Position numbers and translations under genes: made by a program
NCBI GenBank assembly: GCA_049324835.1
Contig: JBMOMT010000043.1
Location: forward strand, 124,001 to 188,000
Direction: 5' to 3'
Length of the DNA stretch: 64,000 bases
Origin: JBMOMT01 sp049324835
Lineage (GTDB): Bacteria; Chloroflexota; Anaerolineae; CAYNKW01
In this document: piece by piece, positions 1 to 8,428 of the stretch
How positions within the stretch are numbered: the first letter of the stretch is position 1
How the letters are laid out: each line of letters opens with the position of its first letter
Notes under the pieces: generated by a model
What the model was told of the DNA's origin: nothing
The model's input: only the letters and a program-made list of their open reading frames with translations
Database searches by the model: none

Positions 1-561
1 TTTGCCATCCCTTTTGGCCGCTACGTCGACAAAGAAGAGGGCGCGGATGTCAGAGTTTCTTCGTGGCGGCGCAACGCCGATAACGCCATCCCTGCCCGGG
101 CCAAAGTCACCGGCGCCTATGTGAACTCGGCGCTGGCCAAAACAGAAGCCGTGCTCGACGGCTACGACGAAGCCATCGTGCTCAACGAGAATGGTCACGT
201 TTCTGAGGGCAGCGCCGAGAACCTGTTCATCGTGCGGCAGCAACAACTCATCACGCCGCCGGTCACAGAGAATATCCTGGAGGGCATCACGCGGGCCACG
301 ATCATCCAGCTTGCTCGTGAACGTCTCGGGCTGGGGGTGGTGGAGCGCCCCATCGACCGCACCGAGCTGTACGTGGCCGACGAGGCTTTTTTCTGCGGCA
401 CTGGCGTGCAAGTGGCCGCCATTACCAGCATCGATCGCCGGTCGGTCGGCTCTGGCAAAATGGGGCCCATCGTCCGCCAGATTCGTGACCTGTATTTCCG
501 GGTGGTCAGGGGGCAGGAGCCGGAATATCGGCATTGGTGTACACCGGTTTACGAACGCTGA
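1..561 (+). CDS. ilvE: Branched-chain amino acid aminotransferase, C-terminal part (5' cut by window)
   Basis: The frame is open from base 1, so the start lies outside the window. The PLP fold-type IV enzyme interconverts branched-chain amino acids and their 2-oxo acids. Visible family signatures are the 'RNADNAIPARAKVTGAYVNS' segment, 'EAIVLNENGHVSEG', 'SAENLFIV', 'ILEGITRATI' and 'EAFFCGTGVQVAAI', which are the substrate and cofactor-phosphate binding parts of IlvE. The end of the protein is complete. The catalytic lysine should lie in or near the missing part. A D-amino acid transaminase or aminodeoxychorismate lyase is less likely because the conserved ILEGITR and FFCGTG blocks match IlvE best. 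Confidence 0.93.
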   Translation, partial: FAIPFGRYVDKEEGADVRVSSWRRNADNAIPARAKVTGAYVNSALAKTEAVLDGYDEAIVLNENGHVSEGSAENLFIVRQQQLITPPVTENILEGITRATIIQLARERLGLGVVERPIDRTELYVADEAFFCGTGVQVAAITSIDRRSVGSGKMGPIVRQIRDLYFRVVRGQEPEYRHWCTPVYER

Positions 562-618
562 GCGACTCGAGCTGGCTGATGGTGTCCGGATGCCCGAGCC
601 TGATGGGGAGTCTATAGT

Positions 619-1509
619 ATGCTCATCGTCCCTCCGCGTCGCCAGGGCCTGCTGGTGGGTGGGCTGTTGGCGCTGATCACGCTGCTGCTGGATGGTTTCT
701 GGCTGTGGCAATTGCTCGACTGGCCCATTACCTTTCTTTCTTTTGTGCAGGCCGCGCTGGTTCTTTTGAGTATCCCCTGGCTGATTTTACTGTTTTATTG
801 GCTGTATGGGCTGGCCTCGTTGCGTTATCACCTGGATCGTAATCGCCTGTTTGTCCGATGGGGCGCTACCTGGCAGGTGATCCCACTGCCAGCGGTCGAA
901 CGCACGGTGGTGGGTGTACGATTGGTTTCACCCGCCAGCTATCGCGGCGCATGGTGGCCCGGATATTGGGCCGGTCGGGGTACGGTGGAGGGTGTAGGCA
1001 CCACCCTATTTTACGCCTCCCGGCCATTGGCCAGGCAGATCGTTTTGGTGACACCCACAACCGCTTATGCCCTCTCGCCGCCCGATCCGGAGGCTTTCTT
1101 GCGTGAATTGGCCCATCGACGCAGCATGGGGCCTACCCAGGCCGTGGCCCAGACTTCTCATCGACCCGCCTGGGTCGATTGGCCCATCTTGCATGACAAG
1201 AGTGCACAGGGATTCCTGGCCCTGGGAATCTTGACCGGGGCGATGCTCTTTGCCAGGTTGTGTGGCCGCTACCCCGCACTGCCGGATCGGGTAGCTTTTC
1301 ACTTTGATGCCCAGGGACAGGTGGATCGTATTGGCCAACGCGCCGAGTTGTTCATTTTGCCCGTTATCGGTTGGTTCGTCCTGGCAGTGAATCAGATTCT
1401 GGGGCTGTGGTTGTATCGACGCGAGCGGGTGGGCGCCTATCTGATGTGGGGCAGCGTGGTGGCGGTTCACGTTTTGCTCTGGCTGGCATTGGCGCAGTTG
1501 ACAGGGTGA
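619..1509 (+). CDS. DUF1648-domain membrane protein
   Basis: A 296-residue membrane protein of unknown function. Two hydrophobic segments near residues 12-34 and 38-62 precede a soluble stretch beginning 'YHLDRNRLFVRWG', which resembles a bacterial PH-like domain. The C-terminal part has the DUF1648 hallmark 'FHFDAQGQVDRIG' followed by two more membrane segments. DUF1648 also occurs in SdpI-type immunity proteins, but the PH-like N-terminus makes a generic envelope protein more likely. A GGGGAG ribosome site lies about nine bases before the ATG. The gene is 15 bp from the next one and probably cotranscribed with it. Confidence 0.75.
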   Translation: MLIVPPRRQGLLVGGLLALITLLLDGFWLWQLLDWPITFLSFVQAALVLLSIPWLILLFYWLYGLASLRYHLDRNRLFVRWGATWQVIPLPAVERTVVGVRLVSPASYRGAWWPGYWAGRGTVEGVGTTLFYASRPLARQIVLVTPTTAYALSPPDPEAFLRELAHRRSMGPTQAVAQTSHRPAWVDWPILHDKSAQGFLALGILTGAMLFARLCGRYPALPDRVAFHFDAQGQVDRIGQRAELFILPVIGWFVLAVNQILGLWLYRRERVGAYLMWGSVVAVHVLLWLALAQLTG

Positions 1510-1524
1510 TCTGGGAGACACTTT

Positions 1525-2376
1525 ATGGTGATAGATTGGGTTCAGTTGCTGGGCGGGCTATTGCTCAGTGGTTTGGTGGGTCTGGCAGCCTATCAACGCC
1601 AGGCGTTGAGCCGGAGTGGTGTGGCGGGTGCGGTGATCACCGGCACATTGATCTTTGGATTGGGCGGTTGGACCTGGGGATTGTTGTTGATCGCTTTTTT
1701 TCTTTCGTCCAGCTTGTTGTCTGGTTATCGCGAGGCAGACAAGGAGGGCCTGGCGGAAAAATTCGCCAAGGGACACCGGCGCGATCTGGGGCAGGCTTTG
1801 GCCAACGGCGGTTGGGGAGCGGTGCTGGCCGTGGCCTATGCCATTTCACCTTACGGCACACTGTGGGCGGCGTTTGTGGGTGCAATAGCTACCGTCACGG
1901 CCGATACCTGGGCCACCGAGTTGGGGGTGTTCAGTCGCAGCCAGCCGCGCCTGATCACCACGCGCCAACCGGTGCCGTCGGGAACGTCGGGGGCGATTTC
2001 GGCGCTGGGCACGGCGGCATCGGTGGCGGGTGGTCTGTTCATTGCCCTGACCGTGCTCTTGCTGCTGGGATTACGCACCATCGTCACCCGTGGCCCTCTC
2101 GATTGGTTTGGCGTGTGGGCCGCCTTTGCCGGTCTGGTGGGCGGCGTCACCGGCTCTCTCTTTGATAGTTTGTTGGGAGCCACCGTGCAGGGTGTGTATT
2201 ATTGCGACCGCTGTGCCAGGGAAACGGAAAAAACGGTCCATACCTGTGGACAGATCACTCAACTGATGAGAGGGTATCGTTGGCTGAACAACGACTGGGT
2301 GAATTTACTGAGCTCTGTCGTGGGCAGCCTGGTGGCTGCCACGATTGCCTGGGTTGGATGGCGAGGCTGGGCATGA
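1525..2376 (+). CDS. DUF92 family integral membrane protein
   Basis: A 283-residue polytopic membrane protein of the DUF92 family. Characteristic blocks are 'LSRSGVAGAVITGTLIFGLG', the charged 'GHRRDLGQALANGG' loop, 'ATVTADTWATELG' and 'TRQPVPSGTSGAIS', and a late 'GATVQGVYYCDRC' segment. Relatives in plants and cyanobacteria (VTE6) act as phytyl-phosphate kinases, so a polyprenyl-phosphate kinase role is possible but not shown here. The ATG has a GGGAG site close upstream. The end of the gene overlaps the promoter of the next gene. Confidence 0.8.
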   Translation: MVIDWVQLLGGLLLSGLVGLAAYQRQALSRSGVAGAVITGTLIFGLGGWTWGLLLIAFFLSSSLLSGYREADKEGLAEKFAKGHRRDLGQALANGGWGAVLAVAYAISPYGTLWAAFVGAIATVTADTWATELGVFSRSQPRLITTRQPVPSGTSGAISALGTAASVAGGLFIALTVLLLLGLRTIVTRGPLDWFGVWAAFAGLVGGVTGSLFDSLLGATVQGVYYCDRCARETEKTVHTCGQITQLMRGYRWLNNDWVNLLSSVVGSLVAATIAWVGWRGWA

Positions 2377-2378
2377 CA

Positions 2379-2407
2379 TTGCAGAACCCCTGTCGCTGTG
2401 TTATAAT
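2379..2407 (+). promoter_or_regulatory. Sigma-70-type promoter for the QueG-like gene
   Basis: TTGCAG (2379-2384), a 17-bp spacer and a perfect TATAAT (2402-2407). Transcription should begin near 2414. That excludes an ATG at 2345 and supports a start at 2429 or 2435 with a very short leader. Confidence 0.65.
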
Positions 2408-2428
2408 AACCTGAAAGCTTTTCCCAAA

Positions 2429-3124
2429 ATGGGCATGGATGTATCGACGGCTAAAACATTGGCTTTGCAGGTGGGTTTTGATCAAGTGGGCGTGGTGGGG
2501 GCGGAACTGGCTCCTGGGGCGCCCGCCTGGGCGCAATCTATTTTGGTGCTGGGCCTTGCTACACTCGATGAGGCCTTTGATTACGAGATTTTCCTGGCCT
2601 GCGATGGTCGCCGGCGCTGGCACAAATTCATCTATGAAATCCTGGAAGCCAGGGGCGCTCGGCTGGTGGCGTGTCTTCAAAGAGCTGGCCTGCGCGCTGA
2701 GCACCTGACTTTCGAAGACAGCCTGAAAACGATCGACTTGCGAGTGGCGGCAGTGGCCGCCGGGCTTGGCGTTCGCGGCGATAACGGCCTGGTAGTATCG
2801 GCAGAGTATGGGCCACAGATTCGTTTCACAGCCGTCTTTGTCGACACCCTCTGGCCAATTGATCGACCGTTGCGTGAGTATTATTGCCTCAACTGCACCC
2901 GCTGCTGGGGAGCCTGTCCCACCGGCGCCATTGGGCCGCATGGTTTCGATCGCTCTCTCTGTATTGCCGAGTTCAACCCAACTGCCGAGATGGCGGCCCG
3001 GCAGCGGGAACTGCAAACCTACCCAACACCGGTCACGCGTTTGCAGTGTGTGGCCTGTCTCACCTCCTGTCCCATCGGTCGGCAGCGGTTCGTGGACATG
3101 TGGACGGATGTGCGCCACAGTTGA
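2429..3124 (+). CDS. QueG-like 4Fe-4S protein (epoxyqueuosine reductase-related), short form
   Basis: About 231 residues, much shorter than typical QueG (about 350). The C-terminal half carries an 8Fe-8S ferredoxin pattern, 'CLNCTRCWGACPTGAI', and a second set, 'LQCVACLTSCPIG'. QueG reduces epoxyqueuosine in tRNA using cobalamin and Fe-S clusters, but the N-terminal cobalamin-binding region is abbreviated here. The protein may therefore be a COG1600-like ferredoxin with another partner. The start at 2429 was chosen because it lies just downstream of the promoter at 2379-2407; the ATG at 2435 is equally possible. The gene overlaps the preceding stop region only through its promoter. Confidence 0.65.
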   Translation: MGMDVSTAKTLALQVGFDQVGVVGAELAPGAPAWAQSILVLGLATLDEAFDYEIFLACDGRRRWHKFIYEILEARGARLVACLQRAGLRAEHLTFEDSLKTIDLRVAAVAAGLGVRGDNGLVVSAEYGPQIRFTAVFVDTLWPIDRPLREYYCLNCTRCWGACPTGAIGPHGFDRSLCIAEFNPTAEMAARQRELQTYPTPVTRLQCVACLTSCPIGRQRFVDMWTDVRHS

Positions 3125-3232
3125 TACAAATAATATGCTCCTTCTAGATCGATAAACTCGTGGCAGACGGCAAGCTGGTAATTCGCCTCGAGCGTTTTGC
3201 CGGCTGTTGAAATTGGCTGAATTGGGGGGGAG

Positions 3233-4225
3233 ATGGCCAATTCGATGCTTGAAAAGCGTGGCAGTCGCTTGTTGTTGGTGGAGGACGACTCGGACATTTC
3301 AGAGATGCTCCGGGCATATTTTAACATCCAGGGCTACGAGATTCGGTCGGTGGGATTTGGGGCAGATGCTGTGCAGCTCTGCCGCCAGGAGCGTCCCGAC
3401 CTGGTGCTGCTCGATGTCAACTTGCCTGACATCAACGGCTACGAAGTCTGTCGCCAGCTCAAGGACGATCTGAGAACCAGCAACATCCCCGTCATTTTCG
3501 TCAGCCAGCGCAACCAGCAAGAGGACAAAATTCACGGTTTGCGCATGGGCGGCGACGATTATATCACCAAGCCATTCAATTTCGATGAGCTCCGCCTGAG
3601 AATTCAGAACACCCTCATCCGCAGCCGTTACCGTCGGCACGTCGATCCGTTCACGGGCCAGCCCAGTGGCACACTCATCGAGGAACAGTTAAAGGCGCTG
3701 CTCCATCGTAGTGGCTGGGCGCTGCTTTACGTCGGCATCGACGATTTTGATCTCTTTAGTGATACCTATGGCTTTCTCAGCGTTCGGCGCATTCTCAACT
3801 TTGTGGCAACGTTGTTGCAGCAAACAGCCGAGCGTCTGGGCAACGGCGAGGATTTTGTGGGGCACGTGGGCAAGGGCGATTTCGTGGTCATCACCAAAGC
3901 TGCCAGGGCGCACGAGATGGCAAGTGAGGTCAAGTCTCGCTTCAAGCGAGCTGTGACTGCGGCTTACCAGTCGCCCAAGAAACCGGTAGCGCCGTCTCGC
4001 CGGGTGGTACGGGAGCAAGAGCCTCCGGCCTTGCTCATGAATCTTTCGATCGGCATCGTAGTGGGGCGGGATGGTCAGTTTGCCGATATTCGCACGCTGG
4101 CCGAGGTGGCGGCTGCCGCCCGTCGTCAAGATCGGCAGGCGCGCCTGATGGCAAAACCAGACCTCCCCGAAAGTTCAGAGACATGCTCAAACCCTCGGGG
4201 AGGCAAAAAAGGTTCCAGGCGGTGA
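3233..4225 (+). CDS. Response regulator with degenerate GGDEF output domain
   Basis: Residues 10-130 form a CheY-like receiver: acidic pocket 'LLVEDDSD', phospho-acceptor in 'LVLLDVNLPDINGYEV', and the conserved Lys in 'DDYITKPF'. Residues about 150-300 align with a diguanylate cyclase fold: 'LLYVGIDDFDLFSDTYGF' matches the metal-binding strand and 'VGKGDFVVI' sits where GG[DE]EF should be. The motif reads GKGDF, so cyclase activity is doubtful and a c-di-GMP or protein-binding role is likelier. No kinase is adjacent. The ribosome site GGGGGGAG abuts the ATG at 3233; the ATG at 3245 is better spaced and could be the real start. Confidence 0.8.
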   Translation: MANSMLEKRGSRLLLVEDDSDISEMLRAYFNIQGYEIRSVGFGADAVQLCRQERPDLVLLDVNLPDINGYEVCRQLKDDLRTSNIPVIFVSQRNQQEDKIHGLRMGGDDYITKPFNFDELRLRIQNTLIRSRYRRHVDPFTGQPSGTLIEEQLKALLHRSGWALLYVGIDDFDLFSDTYGFLSVRRILNFVATLLQQTAERLGNGEDFVGHVGKGDFVVITKAARAHEMASEVKSRFKRAVTAAYQSPKKPVAPSRRVVREQEPPALLMNLSIGIVVGRDGQFADIRTLAEVAAAARRQDRQARLMAKPDLPESSETCSNPRGGKKGSRR

Positions 4226-4250
4226 GATGTTGCCCGTCTGTGATGGCGGT

Positions 4251-5579
4251 TTAACTGGCTGCCCTATCGGTGATGTTCAGCACCTCGTCCATGATGCGCA
4301 GTCCATCGCGTAATTCCGATTCGTTGATACACAACGGCGGCACGACGAAAATCCAGTTCCACCTGCAAAAAGTGTACATGCCTCGCTCGACGAGCGCCCC
4401 TGGCACCTGAGCCATGACGCCCATCTCGTGCGCTCTGGCGTTCCACGGGGCCAGCGGCTCTTTGGATGTTTTGTCCTTCACCAGCTCGATCACCGCAAAC
4501 AGCCCGATGCTGCGCACGTCCCCCACGCTGGCATGCCTGGCTTTGAGCTCCTCCAGACCCTCTTGGAGAACAGTTCCCATGGCGCGGGCATTTTCGATCA
4601 GTTTTTCTTCCTGGTAAACCTCGAGGGTGGCAATGCCGGCCGCCATGCACACCGGATGGCCGGAATAGGTCAGGCCCATGGGCAGCGATCGCTCGTGGAA
4701 ATGATCCGCGATGGCCTGCGAAACGACCACCGCCCCCAGCGGCACGTAACCGGAGGTGATGCCCTTGGCCACCGTCATCACATCCGGCACGACGTTCCAG
4801 TGATCCACGGCGAACCACTCGCCCGTGCGGCCAAAGCCACTCATCACTTCATCGTCGATGAGTAGAATGCCGTACCGGTCGCAGATCTCACGCATGCGCG
4901 GCCAGTAATCGTCGGGTGGGATGATCAGGCCGCTGGTGCCGGTGACGCCCTCCAGAATGATCGCCGCCACGTTTTCCGGCCCCTCGAATTTGATGACCTG
5001 CTCCACGTGCTCGATACATTCCCGGCGGCAGGTTTCCGGCGTCCAGCCAAAGGGGCAGCGATAGCAGTAAGGGTCCTGGACGTGCACCACACCCGAGATC
5101 AGCGGCTCTACCGGCAAGCGGCGTGGATCGCCGGAAAGGGCCATGGCCCCGGCCGTTGCGCCGTGATAGGATTGGTAACGAGCGATGATTTTGTGCCGCC
5201 CGGTGTAGAGGCGGGCAAATTTGATGGCGTTCTCGTTGGCCTCGGCGCCGCCCAGTGTGAACAATGTCTTGTTCAGATCGCCCGGCGTGACCTGGGCCAG
5301 CATCTGGCCCAGCCGGCCCCTGGGTTCGGTGGCGATGCCAGGATGGACAAAAGCCATCTCGGCTGTCTGATCCTGGATGGCTTTGATGACCTTGCGGTTG
5401 CCGTGGCCAATGTTGACGTTCATGAGCTGCGACGAAAAATCGATGTAACGTTTGCCGTCGGCGTCCCAGAAATAGATGCCATCGCTGCGTGTCGCCACCA
5501 GGGGATTCACCTTGCTCTGGACGCTCCAGGAAAAGAACGCATATTCTCGATTCAGGTCGATGATCTGTTCATTGTTCAT
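4251..5579 (-). CDS. Class III (omega) PLP aminotransferase
   Basis: A 442-residue fold-type I aminotransferase acting on a terminal amino group. Landmarks are 'TLGGAEANENAIKFAR', 'YQSYHGATAGAMALSGDPRR', 'LLIDDEVMSGFGRTGEWFA', the PLP-binding lysine in 'MTVAKGITSGYVPLG' and 'YSGHPVCMAAG'. A Cys-rich insert ('DPYCYRCPFG...CRREC') is typical of taurine or beta-alanine:pyruvate-type enzymes. The ATG follows AAAGGAG by five bases. It is the last gene of a leftward run (GntR, panB, panE, this gene; gaps 58, 46 and 24 bp). This suggests a role in beta-alanine turnover next to pantoate synthesis, which is inference from context. Confidence 0.85.
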   Translation of the reverse strand: MNNEQIIDLNREYAFFSWSVQSKVNPLVATRSDGIYFWDADGKRYIDFSSQLMNVNIGHGNRKVIKAIQDQTAEMAFVHPGIATEPRGRLGQMLAQVTPGDLNKTLFTLGGAEANENAIKFARLYTGRHKIIARYQSYHGATAGAMALSGDPRRLPVEPLISGVVHVQDPYCYRCPFGWTPETCRRECIEHVEQVIKFEGPENVAAIILEGVTGTSGLIIPPDDYWPRMREICDRYGILLIDDEVMSGFGRTGEWFAVDHWNVVPDVMTVAKGITSGYVPLGAVVVSQAIADHFHERSLPMGLTYSGHPVCMAAGIATLEVYQEEKLIENARAMGTVLQEGLEELKARHASVGDVRSIGLFAVIELVKDKTSKEPLAPWNARAHEMGVMAQVPGALVERGMYTFCRWNWIFVVPPLCINESELRDGLRIMDEVLNITDRAAS

Positions 5580-5603
5580 GTTTCGCTCCTTTGCGGATTG
5601 GAG

Positions 5604-6536
5604 TCAATTGATTCGGCTGCCATAACTACCTTCAATGGCCCGCACGAGATGGCTGAGAGTGGCATTGACCGGTGTGGCGATGCCCAGTTGCGCCCCCTCG
5701 CGGACGATGGCCTCGTTGATCACTCCGATCTCGGTGGGCGCGCCGCGCAACACGTCCTGGAGCATGGACGAACGGTTGCTGGCCGTGGCGCGGGCCACCT
5801 GCCGCACCCGCTCCAGCGGGTCGTCGTAGGCCAGGGTGATGCCTCTGGCCCGGCACACTGTCTCGGCTTCGGTCACGGCCTGAGCCATCAGCTCGGCGGC
5901 GGCGGGTATTTCGTCGAGCTGGCCGTTGGGCACGCGCAGGATGGCCGTCAGAGCATTGATGCCCACATTGATGAGCAGCTTGCCCCACACCAGACTGTCC
6001 AGATCGTCGGTCAGATGAGCCTGGAGGCCGGCCCGCTCAAAGATAGCCTGGATGGCTGCCAGCCGGGCAGCGATCTCGGGCCGGCTGGCAATGTGGGTTG
6101 GCCCTTGCCCGGCGTGGCGCACCTGCCCTGGCCCCAGCAGTGTAGCGCCATGAGAGGTCACGCCGGCCACCACGCGCTGCGCGCCCAGCACGCCGGCCAT
6201 CGTTTCGGCATTGCCCATGCCGTTCTGCAGTGTCAGAGCCAGGCCATCCGGCGCCAGAAAGGCCGCTGCCCACTCGCTGGCCTGGCGCGTGGCATGTGAC
6301 TTGACGAATACGATAGCCAGGTCTGCCTGCGGCGCCGCGGCCGGATGGGTGGTGGCGGGCAGGCGCACGATGGTCTGGCGGCCGTCCAGCTCGGTGATGT
6401 GCAGACCGTCGCGCTGGATAGCCGCCACATGCTCGGCCCACGGGTCTAGCAGCGTCACATCGGCCACGGCGGAGAGCCTGCCCCCAAACAGGCAACCCAT
6501 CGCCCCGGCGCCGACGATGGCAATTCGTATAGCCAT
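5604..6536 (-). CDS. panE: 2-dehydropantoate 2-reductase
   Basis: Reduces ketopantoate to pantoate with NADPH in vitamin B5 synthesis. The 310-residue protein opens with the Rossmann motif 'IAIVGAGAMGCLFGGRL' and has the ApbA/PanE C-terminal domain with 'LVWGKLLINVGINALTAI' (catalytic Lys in WGKLLIN) and 'SSMLQDVLRGAPTEIGVINE', the family signature. The start at 6536 was chosen because GGAGGAT lies just upstream and the glycine-rich motif is then at the N-terminus. It lies 46 bp downstream of panB on the same strand, so the two steps from ketoisovalerate to pantoate are encoded together. Confidence 0.93.
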   Translation of the reverse strand: MAIRIAIVGAGAMGCLFGGRLSAVADVTLLDPWAEHVAAIQRDGLHITELDGRQTIVRLPATTHPAAAPQADLAIVFVKSHATRQASEWAAAFLAPDGLALTLQNGMGNAETMAGVLGAQRVVAGVTSHGATLLGPGQVRHAGQGPTHIASRPEIAARLAAIQAIFERAGLQAHLTDDLDSLVWGKLLINVGINALTAILRVPNGQLDEIPAAAELMAQAVTEAETVCRARGITLAYDDPLERVRQVARATASNRSSMLQDVLRGAPTEIGVINEAIVREGAQLGIATPVNATLSHLVRAIEGSYGSRIN

Positions 6537-6582
6537 GGTGCTATCCTCCTGTGGTTGTCCTGTGAGGATCGCGCAGAAACAA

Positions 6583-7437
6583 TCAGGACTCGCCAAACGC
6601 TTCGAGCAGAGCCTGTAGCGCCTCATCACTCATGCTGTAGCCGTGTTCTGGCCCCGGAAAGACCCCGGCGATGACCTCGTCACGATAGCTCTGAAGCGCC
6701 TCGATGATGGTGGGAAAGATGCTGGCATACTGTTTCACAAACTTGGGCACAAAGCGGTCGAACAGGCCGATGAGATCGTGAGTCACCAGCACCTGACCAT
6801 CACAATCTGGCCCGGCGCCGATACCGATGGTGGGGATGCGCGTCCGCTCGGTGATGAGTTTGGCCACCGGGCCAGGGATGGCCTCCAAAATGAGGCTAAA
6901 GGCGCCGGCTGCTTCGAGCGCCAGGGCGTCGTCGATGAGGGCTTTGGCCGTGGTTACATCTTTGCCCTGCACGCGGTAACCACCCAGCTTGGAGATGGTT
7001 TGAGGCGTGAGGCCGATGTGACCCATCACCGGGATGCCGGCATCGACGATAGCCTTCACGGTGGGAGCCATGTCGCGCCCGCCTTCGAGCTTGATCACGT
7101 CCATGCCGCCCTCTTTGAGAAAGCGGCCCGCGTTGCGCACAGCCTCTCTGGCGTCCACCTGATACGACATGAAGGGCATATCGCCCACCAGCAAGGGGTT
7201 TTTGGCGCCGCGGGCCACGGCCTTGCAGTGGTGCAGCATCTCGTCCATGGTGACGGACACGGTGTTTTCGTGGCCCAGCACCACCATCGCCAACGAATCG
7301 CCCACCAGGATGATATCGATGCCGGCCTGATCGACCAGCAGCCCGGTGGGATAGTCGTAGGCGGTGAGCATGGTGATAGGCTCGCCCTCTCTTTTTTTGC
7401 GTTGTAAATCCAGGATCGTAACCTTTTTGCGGCTCAC
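6583..7437 (-). CDS. panB: 3-methyl-2-oxobutanoate hydroxymethyltransferase
   Basis: Transfers a hydroxymethyl group from methylene-tetrahydrofolate to ketoisovalerate, the first pantoate step. The 284-residue length is normal. Signatures are 'ITMLTAYDYPTG', 'DIILVGDSLAMVVLGHENT', 'VSVTMDEMLHHCKAVARG', 'VIKLEGG', 'GIPVMGHIGLTPQT' and 'TIGIGAGPDCDGQVLV'. The start codon is GTG, six bases after AAGGAGG. No panC or panD (beta-alanine ligation or supply) is present in the window. Confidence 0.95.
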   Translation of the reverse strand: MSRKKVTILDLQRKKREGEPITMLTAYDYPTGLLVDQAGIDIILVGDSLAMVVLGHENTVSVTMDEMLHHCKAVARGAKNPLLVGDMPFMSYQVDAREAVRNAGRFLKEGGMDVIKLEGGRDMAPTVKAIVDAGIPVMGHIGLTPQTISKLGGYRVQGKDVTTAKALIDDALALEAAGAFSLILEAIPGPVAKLITERTRIPTIGIGAGPDCDGQVLVTHDLIGLFDRFVPKFVKQYASIFPTIIEALQSYRDEVIAGVFPGPEHGYSMSDEALQALLEAFGES

Positions 7438-7495
7438 GTGTTCCTCCTTGCAGGCGGGTGGGCTTGCCCACCTGGCGCATATTTCAAGTTTGGCT

Positions 7496-8167
7496 TTATG
7501 CCCTGGTTTGTTGGTGACAAATGCGTTGGCCTACGCTGAGAATATGACTGGCCAGAGTGTGTCCTGCCTCCGCTGCCTGCCCGTTCCGGATGTACTCAAC
7601 GACCTCGGTGTGCAGGCCAACCACCTCTTCAGCAGGCAGGTAGAGGGTGTTGGTCAGATCGATGAAGGTGCGGATCTGGGCGGTCATGCTCTGCCAGGCG
7701 CTGAGCAGGCGCGAGTGGCCGGATGCCCGGCACAGTGTCTCGTGAAAGTGCATATCGAGGGCCGCCAGCCGGGACAGATCGGCTTCCTGGGCGGCCTGTG
7801 TCATGGCCTCGACGGTTTGTTGCAACTGTTCCAGGATTTCGGGTGATGCCTTTTCTGTGACCAACCGCACGGCCAGGCTTTCCAGTGCGGCGCGCAGCGT
7901 ATAGATCTCCCACAGGTCGGAGGTCGAGAGTTCGGCCACAAAAGTGCCGCGATGTGGCTCGCTGACGATCAGCCCCTCGGTTCCGAGCTGGCGGAACGCT
8001 TCGCGCACTGGCGCGCGGCTGATGCCCATCTGCTCGGCGATATCACTCTCGACCAGGCGTTGGCCGGGTTTGAGATCACCCTCCAGAATGGCCTGGCGGA
8101 TGGCTGCCAGGGCGGCTTCTCGCAAAGATTTGTGGGGCACTTCTTCGAATATCGGCTCGGAAACCAT
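7496..8167 (-). CDS. GntR-family transcriptional regulator, FadR C-terminal (FCD) type
   Basis: A 223-residue regulator. An N-terminal winged helix-turn-helix ('LREAALAAIRQAILEGDLKP...VESDIAEQMGISRAPVREAF') is followed by an all-helical FCD ligand domain with metal-binding histidines in 'LDMHFHETLCRASGHSRL' and 'LHTEVVEYI'. FCD regulators bind small carboxylates and repress nearby genes. It heads the leftward panB-panE-aminotransferase run and faces the ECF operon across a region with two promoters and a TGTCGACA palindrome, so autoregulation and control of both runs are plausible. The effector is unknown. Confidence 0.9.
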   Translation of the reverse strand: MVSEPIFEEVPHKSLREAALAAIRQAILEGDLKPGQRLVESDIAEQMGISRAPVREAFRQLGTEGLIVSEPHRGTFVAELSTSDLWEIYTLRAALESLAVRLVTEKASPEILEQLQQTVEAMTQAAQEADLSRLAALDMHFHETLCRASGHSRLLSAWQSMTAQIRTFIDLTNTLYLPAEEVVGLHTEVVEYIRNGQAAEAGHTLASHILSVGQRICHQQTRA

Positions 8168-8215
8168 GGGGTGCTCTTTTGAGATATGACGGCGAGTTGT
8201 TTACCAAACAAAAGT

Positions 8216-8244
8216 TTGACAATTTGCTGGGATGATAGTATAAT
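8216..8244 (+). promoter_or_regulatory. Consensus promoter driving the ECF transporter operon
   Basis: TTGACA (8216-8221), 17 bp, TATAAT (8239-8244): both hexamers are perfect. The predicted start near 8251 leaves a leader of about 178 bases before ecfA1. The opposing promoter lies just downstream, so transcripts from the two would collide. Confidence 0.8.
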
Positions 8245-8250
8245 GTAGAC

Positions 8251-8258
8251 TGTCGACA
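8251..8258. promoter_or_regulatory. Candidate GntR operator, TGTCGACA palindrome
   Basis: A perfect 8-bp palindrome exactly at the predicted start point of the rightward promoter and about ten bases inside the leftward transcript. The adjacent gene encodes an FCD-type GntR protein, and that class often uses short palindromes of T-G-T/A-C-A form. Assignment to this regulator is inference. Confidence 0.45.
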
Positions 8259-8271
8259 ATTTTCCGAGAAG

Positions 8272-8300
8272 ATCATAGCATATTCGAGTCAGTTTGTCAA
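8272..8300 (-). promoter_or_regulatory. Promoter for the GntR-panB-panE-aminotransferase run
   Basis: Read on the minus strand: TTGACA (8300-8295), 17 bp, TATGAT (8277-8272), start near 8265. It faces the promoter at 8216-8244, with start points only about 14 bp apart. Confidence 0.7.
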
Positions 8301-8428
8301 CGTATCTTTTGAGTCCATTCTGCCACCCAGATCTCCTGCTTGTCTGCACCCTCTGCTACCATTTCCTCTGCCTTCAAACCCTTGCTGTTTATTAAAAGTT
8401 ATCTTGTCGAAAAGAGGAGGGAAGGTCG

